A stretch of 46,554 nt of DNA, taken from contig JAFUCC010000024.1 of the NCBI GenBank assembly GCA_017459925.1, positions 1 to 46,554 on the forward strand. Direction: 5' to 3'. The notes under the pieces are model-generated. The model saw only the letters and a program-made list of their open reading frames with translations, did not search any database and had not been told where the DNA came from. The DNA is from Eggerthellaceae bacterium (GTDB lineage Bacteria > Actinomycetota > Coriobacteriia > Coriobacteriales > Eggerthellaceae). This document shows positions 42,441 to 46,554 of this stretch, in pieces. The stretch's first letter is position 1. Each line of letters opens with the position of its first letter. The translations under genes and the position numbers were made by a program.

Positions 42441-43487
42441 CTACGCGGGAAGCCCGAGGTCTTTACGCAAATCGTTGAACCGTTTGCGCCAGCTCTTCTG
42501 CCATCGAAGCCGCATATCGAGATAACGCGCGATTTGCAGAGCTGCTTGAATCGTTCGTTCCGAATCGTAAAAGACAGATTTGTCGATGGAGAACACTTTC
42601 CAACCAAGCGCTGACAGCGCATTAATCCGCCGCTTGTCCTTACCGGCATCCTGATGAGCTGCTTCGCCGTCGTATTCGAGCCCGACTTTGAGCCGGGGAT
42701 TGACGCAGTCGATGCAGAACTCGCTCTGCTCGGTCATCTTTGCCAAACGGCCGGCAGAAACATCGTAGTTCATGTGAGTGAGCGGCAAGTTCAGCCCACC
42801 TGCCCAAAACGGCAGAGAATACTGGATCATCATCTTGCTTTCGAGGGGCGACCCTGAGTTCGCAACTACCCATTTCAGCACTTTGCGAGCTTTGCCGGCA
42901 CCCCGAATGCCTTCCGCCTTCGTCATGTACTTCGATAGTTTGGCGGGCGTGGTCAACATGACGGAGCGATCGTCGATGCCACCCGAATCGAGGTTTATGT
43001 AATATCGGGCACACAGGTTTAGCCCGATTTCCGCAAGCCGCACATCAGAAACGAGGTTTGCCATTCGAACGAACAACAGCTCCGGCGAAACAATGTACAA
43101 CCCTTCCCGCAGCTTGTAAAACGAACCTGAGGGAAGATCATCAGGGCAATACCGACACTTGATTGAATGAGACTGGCGCCTTGAAAGGGAATCTCGCACG
43201 AGAATCGACACTGGCAGGCCCCCGTAAAGCGGATGGCTTTCGTTGAAGCGACCGAGGTCTTCCGCATTTGTGGCGGACGTTGCCAGAGGATTGTTCCGCG
43301 CAATCACAGCACCGCAAGACCCGATCGTGTCGATATGCTCATAGAAGAAAAGCGCCGATTCGTCCGCGATGATTATGTTCGCCTGTTTTGCCATGCACCA
43401 ATTCTGCACTGGCCAGGCGTCAAATAGTGCTTCCGGAATGTGGTGCGCTTCTATCGCGGTAACGGCGAAACGGTGACGCAGATTCAT
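42441..43487 (-). CDS. Vsr/DUF559-like PD-(D/E)XK nuclease-domain protein
   Basis: 348 residues from the ATG at 43487; a TTG at 43514 and an ATG at 43394 are alternative starts, none with a good ribosome site. The N-terminal ~200 residues are unassigned, with a CRYC pair. The C-terminal part has the pattern of very-short-patch-repair/DUF559 nucleases: SPLESKMMI (Glu216), FCIDCVNP (Asp260), VGLEYDG (Glu271, Asp273), His278, then DKRRINALSALGWKVFSID. Abi-type regulators share this layout, so an antitoxin or host-defence role is possible. Base composition is less GC-rich than neighbours, and family C arrays flank it in mirror orientation: it is probably accessory DNA. Confidence 0.75.
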   Translation of the reverse strand: MNLRHRFAVTAIEAHHIPEALFDAWPVQNWCMAKQANIIIADESALFFYEHIDTIGSCGAVIARNNPLATSATNAEDLGRFNESHPLYGGLPVSILVRDSLSRRQSHSIKCRYCPDDLPSGSFYKLREGLYIVSPELLFVRMANLVSDVRLAEIGLNLCARYYINLDSGGIDDRSVMLTTPAKLSKYMTKAEGIRGAGKARKVLKWVVANSGSPLESKMMIQYSLPFWAGGLNLPLTHMNYDVSAGRLAKMTEQSEFCIDCVNPRLKVGLEYDGEAAHQDAGKDKRRINALSALGWKVFSIDKSVFYDSERTIQAALQIARYLDMRLRWQKSWRKRFNDLRKDLGLPA

Positions 43488-43700
43488 CAGCCGATTGCGC
43501 TTTTGCCGCTGCAATGAATCGCATATTCATCCGAAAAACCCGTCGGACGCCCCATTTGAATGACTTGCAGCCCAATCACCGCCGCTGGCCTGCGCCTGCA
43601 ACTAACCGATACAGCGCATTGAAAGAAACGGCTGTAGTGGAGAAGGTTCCCCGCCTCCTTGTGCAAGTAGCGGAGGGAGGCGAAAGCATGAGCGGTATAA

Positions 43701-43774
43701 GACAAGGAGACGCGAGTGGCGCAGGGTGAGGACGCTTAAGTGACATAGGACAAGGAGACGCGAGTAGTGCAAGG
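43701..43774. repeat. Short direct repeat upstream of the nuclease gene
   Basis: GACAAGGAGACGCGAGT followed by a similar GTGCA(A)GG-type tail occurs twice, 48 bp apart. Significance unknown; a weaker third copy of the tail follows at about 43775. Confidence 0.6.
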
Positions 43775-43858
43775 CAAGGAGCGTGTACTCTATCGGCGAG
43801 CGTGAATGAGGTGGACGTCCCCGCTATCACTGGCGGATGCAGCGCTTGAGGGCCTCCG

Positions 43859-44136
43859 TGGCAGGATATCGCTCAAAGTACGGCCGCTGGCAGGATAGCC
43901 AGCGCAAGTTCGAGATATCCTGCCATTCGCTGAGCATAAATCGTACTTGGAACTGATATCCTTCCACGGAATTGCCCGGAAATGCAGCCGTGGCAGGATA
44001 TTGTCCAAAGTACGAGTGGCGCCCGCAAGGACGGCAGGATATCGCCCTAAGTACGAATGGCAGCGCGGCCGTGGCAAGATACGGCCTTAAGTACGAATCG
44101 GTTTTGCATGCGCGACAGAGCATTGCCCAAAGTACG
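43859..44136 (-). repeat. Family C array (C3), right of the nuclease gene, reversed
   Basis: Reverse-oriented copy of the C composite. Nested hairpin module at 43859-43976 (GGCAGGATAGCC..., TCGTACTTGGAACTGATATC), then about four units out to 44136 with the core AAAGTACG / GGCAGGATAT. Orientation is the mirror image of C2, so hairpins face the nuclease gene and units face outward. Confidence 0.82.
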
Positions 44137-44336
44137 GCCGCGTTCATCCGCTGCGGCGTGACTCCGCCTTCAAATACGACCGTAATCGCGGACGCGATAC
44201 GCCTTCTTCAATGCCTTTTTACACGTAAGGAAGTCTCGAGCAGCAGCCGAACACGAACGCAAGCGCAAGTATGCTTCCGAAACGCAATCGACAAAGTGCA
44301 CTATCCGCGCTTAATAAAGCGAAAGCAACTAGATAG

Positions 44337-45707
44337 CTACGCTTCCAGAATGCGGGCGGCGACTTGCTTCTTGCGGGAGAGGACACCGGGCATCCAGGTG
44401 CCGCCTTGGCCGGTGCATTCGATATCGAAGGCGCGATTGACCATCTTGCGGTTGCCCTCGCAGAGGAACTGGCTGCCCTCGGCGATGATGTCGGTGACCA
44501 TGAGCAGCACGAACTGGTAACCATGCGACTCGACCAGGCCGCGCATGTACTCGCGCATCTCGCCCTCGCGCATCATGACCGATTCCAGGTTGGTGGTCTC
44601 GTGTTGCGCGATGAGCACCGTGCCCTCGGAGGTCTGGAATTCCTTAGAATCGGCGCTGACCAGCTTGTCGATGGGCATGTCGTCGTCGCCCCCGCGGAAC
44701 GCGAAGACCTCGATGCCGAACTCGGTCGGGTCGACGCCCAAAATGCCGGCCAGGTACTGCACGACTTCCTCGTCAACCGGCGTGGCGGTCGGCGATTTCA
44801 GCACGACCGTGTCGGTCATGACAGCCGACAGCAGCACGGCGGCGATGGGCTTGGGAATCGCGATGCCGTGGTTGCGGAACTCGAGCGTGACGATGGTGGC
44901 CGACGACCCGACCGGCATGTTGATGAACCGGATGGGGTTCACGGTGGAAACGTCGGCGATGCGGTGGTGGTCGATGATCTCGACGACTTCGGCGTCCTCG
45001 ATGCCGTTGGCGGCCTGGCGCACCTCGTTATGGTCGACCAAGATGACCTTGCGGTGCGGATGCTGCGCCAAGTCGGTGCGCGTGACGATGCCGATGGGCT
45101 TGCCATCCTCGTCGAGCACGACGGCTTCGCGCCACGGCTGGGCCATGATGTCCTCGCGCGCCTCGTCGAGACGGTCGTCCTTGTCGATGGTCAGGATCTG
45201 GTTTTCCATGACGACCTCGACCGTTTCGTCGAGGGAGGCGATGAGGTCGGATGCAACGGCCATCTGGCTGGCGCCGTCTTCGAGCTTGTCGGTAGCCGAG
45301 ATGTAGCGGTTCGCGATCATACGCGTAGAGACGAGGCCCTGGTACACGCCGTTCTCGTCGGTGATGACGACGGCCTGGATGTTATGCTTGCGCATGATGC
45401 GGCCGGCATCGATGAGCTTGGCGTCGGACGTGGCGGTGATGACATCGGGCGTCATGACGTCGGACACGCGCGCGAACAGGTTGTTGATGACCATGGGGGC
45501 CTCGATGCCCCACTTCTCAAGCACGCCGGCCGTCTCGGGCGGAAGCGGGCCCAGGCGCGCGGGCACGTACACCGGAACCTCCTCGCCTTCCGGCGTGTCG
45601 CGCTTGGCAAGCTCGTTCTTCAGGTACGCATATCCGATGGCGGCGCTGATGGCGTCGTTGTCCGGGTTCTTGTGACCCACGACGATGATGGGCTTAGGCA
45701 ACGGCAT
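44337..45707 (-). CDS. ppaC: Manganese-dependent inorganic pyrophosphatase with CBS domains (family II)
   Basis: 456 residues. DHH-type phosphoesterase motifs VVGHKNPDNDA (9-19), VDHNE (224-228), DHH (246-248), and the substrate motif SRKKQ near the end. A regulatory insert at about 75-215 holds two CBS motifs (VSDVMTPDVITA; the segment around 165-213), with no obvious DRTGG domain between them. CBS-containing family II enzymes are controlled by adenine nucleotides: AMP/ADP inhibit and ATP-type ligands activate. GGAAGGGGAG lies upstream of the ATG. It lies downstream of the helicase gene on the same strand. Confidence 0.95.
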   Translation of the reverse strand: MPLPKPIIVVGHKNPDNDAISAAIGYAYLKNELAKRDTPEGEEVPVYVPARLGPLPPETAGVLEKWGIEAPMVINNLFARVSDVMTPDVITATSDAKLIDAGRIMRKHNIQAVVITDENGVYQGLVSTRMIANRYISATDKLEDGASQMAVASDLIASLDETVEVVMENQILTIDKDDRLDEAREDIMAQPWREAVVLDEDGKPIGIVTRTDLAQHPHRKVILVDHNEVRQAANGIEDAEVVEIIDHHRIADVSTVNPIRFINMPVGSSATIVTLEFRNHGIAIPKPIAAVLLSAVMTDTVVLKSPTATPVDEEVVQYLAGILGVDPTEFGIEVFAFRGGDDDMPIDKLVSADSKEFQTSEGTVLIAQHETTNLESVMMREGEMREYMRGLVESHGYQFVLLMVTDIIAEGSQFLCEGNRKMVNRAFDIECTGQGGTWMPGVLSRKKQVAARILEA

Positions 45708-45734
45708 ATGGCTCCCCTTCCACGTGCAGATTTG

Positions 45735-46554
45735 CTAGTTCGTTATTTTAACAATTGGCGCGTAGTCTTTCAGCAGCTTCTTGGTTTGACCCAGCTTGCT
45801 GAAATGCACGAAGACGGTGTCGCCGTCGACTTTCGTCACCGTGCCGCGGCCGAACGTCTTGTGATCGACCAAATCGCCCTTGGCAAACGTCGCGTTCGCG
45901 CCCGACTTCTTCTGGGCGGCGGCGGACAGGCCTGTGCGCGCATTACGCGAGCGCTCGCCCGAGCCGAACGCGCTGGAACGGCCGAACACGCGCCCCTCGC
46001 CTGCCTCGGTGCCAGAGCCCGAAATGCCGCGACGGCTGCCGCGCTTCTCCCAGCCCGTGCCGGAAAAACCCGCCGACCCCACACCGGACGTTTGGCGCAA
46101 GCCCTCGGGAATCTCGGACAGGAAGCGCGAAACCGGGTTCACGTGCGTGCTGCCGAACAGCTGGCGCTGCGAAGCGCACGTGAGGTACAGGTACTTGCGG
46201 GCTCGGGTGATGGCCACGTACGCCAGTCGACGCTCCTCCTCGACGCTTTTCATATCGCCAATCGAGTTCATGTGCGGGAACAGCGATTCCTCCATGCCGG
46301 CCACGAACACGCAGTCGAATTCCAGGCCCTTCGACGAATGCACGGTCATGAGCGTGACCGCGCGGCCGTCATCGGCGGCAGAATCCAAATCGGTGCGCAG
46401 GCGAACCCATTCCAGGAAGTCGGCGAGCGAGTCGCCGCGCAACACGCGCACGGGCTCGGCGCCCTCTTCCTCGCCAGGCTGCGGCGCTGCGAAGAAGACT
46501 TCCGCAGAATGAGTCGCAGGACGTTCCTGGTACTCATTTTCCTGAAAATGAGTA
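45735..46554 (-). CDS. UvrD/PcrA-type DNA helicase, 3' part, with in-frame repeat
   Basis: Partial: the frame is open to the window edge. 273 residues are visible. Helicase motifs V and VI: VTLMTVHSSKGLEFDCVFVAG and EEERRLAYVAITRARKYLYL. A Gly/Ser/Arg-rich linker follows, then the C-terminal PcrA-type Tudor domain (GDLVDHKTFGRGTVTKVDGD ... KLGQTKKLLKDYAP). The first visible residues, THFQENEYQERPATHSAEV, come from family B element B6, so the repeat is translated. Very probably pcrA/uvrD; the name cannot be fixed without the 5' part. Confidence 0.9.
   Translation of the reverse strand, partial: THFQENEYQERPATHSAEVFFAAPQPGEEEGAEPVRVLRGDSLADFLEWVRLRTDLDSAADDGRAVTLMTVHSSKGLEFDCVFVAGMEESLFPHMNSIGDMKSVEEERRLAYVAITRARKYLYLTCASQRQLFGSTHVNPVSRFLSEIPEGLRQTSGVGSAGFSGTGWEKRGSRRGISGSGTEAGEGRVFGRSSAFGSGERSRNARTGLSAAAQKKSGANATFAKGDLVDHKTFGRGTVTKVDGDTVFVHFSKLGQTKKLLKDYAPIVKITN
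46509..46554. repeat. Family B element (B6, cut by window edge) within the helicase gene
   Basis: Arm GAATGAGTCGCAGGACGTTC ... TACTCATTTT, a short loop-like CCTG and the start of the next arm (AAAATGAGTA). Read on the helicase strand it is open and encodes NEYQERPATHSA in the same frame as in the permease copy B4. Confidence 0.8.

Larger units (their letters stand above)
43488..44336. other. Gene-free region with direct repeats and array C3
   Basis: 849 bp upstream of the nuclease gene. It holds a direct repeat (43701-43725 and 43749-43774, GACAAGGAGACGCGAGT), then array C3 (43859-44136), then about 200 bp of AT-richer DNA before the pyrophosphatase stop codon. No gene is supported. Confidence 0.65.

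Noticed and set aside
42275..42649. Small frames around the nuclease 3' end
   Set aside because: Overlap the nuclease gene and repeats, with no supporting signals.

Overview
The window looks like a chromosomal segment of a high-GC actinobacterium of the Coriobacteriia, probably Eggerthellaceae. This is an inference from gene content: a type II pyrophosphatase with CBS domains but no obvious DRTGG domain, the cmk-plsC-ispH-DUF512-der-plsY string, Coriobacteriia-like ribosomal proteins, and very many small palindromic repeats. I cannot name a genus. Almost every gene is on the minus strand. No rRNA, tRNA or CRISPR array was seen.

Layout. 39-3986 (minus): C4 zinc-ribbon coiled-coil protein, Nif3/DUF34 protein, cysteine desulfurase, ribulose-phosphate epimerase. 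4094-4555 (plus): an alkyltransferase-like protein without the catalytic Cys. 4556-5277: gene-free, two repeat arrays. 5278-17866 (minus): one long housekeeping cluster, read right to left as M50 protease, scpA, scpB, rluB, membrane protein, tyrA, aroA, cmk, plsC, ispH, DUF512 radical SAM, der, plsY. 18157-18567 (plus): small hypothetical gene with a shared terminator. 18648-27752 (minus): secY and the spc/S10 ribosomal genes up to rplB. 28166-36148: an unusual block with trigger factor, a YidC-glycerophosphotransferase fusion, a LicA-like kinase and an FtsX-type ABC exporter. 36412-41386 (minus): rplW, rplD, rplC, rpsJ, fusA, rpsG, rpsL. 42051-44136: a Vsr/DUF559-like nuclease between mirror-image repeat arrays. 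44337-46554 (minus): CBS pyrophosphatase and the 3' part of a UvrD/PcrA helicase that runs off the window.

Main points. The str-S10-spc superoperon is cut between rplW and rplB by an 8.6-kb block. The upstream half ends in a terminator and the downstream half has its own promoter. Both edges of the block carry copies of a roughly 100-bp twin-palindrome element (family B). Other family B copies lie in frame inside the FtsX permease and the UvrD helicase, adding the peptide pattern NExQERPATHS, which recalls the palindromic elements found in Rickettsia genes. A second twin-palindrome family (A) brackets the cysteine desulfurase. A third repeat class (C, 41-bp units plus a nested hairpin) flanks the nuclease gene on both sides in mirror orientation and occurs once more without a nuclease. 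These repeat systems, the YidC-glycerophosphotransferase fusion and the diverged trigger factor are the most novel parts of the window.
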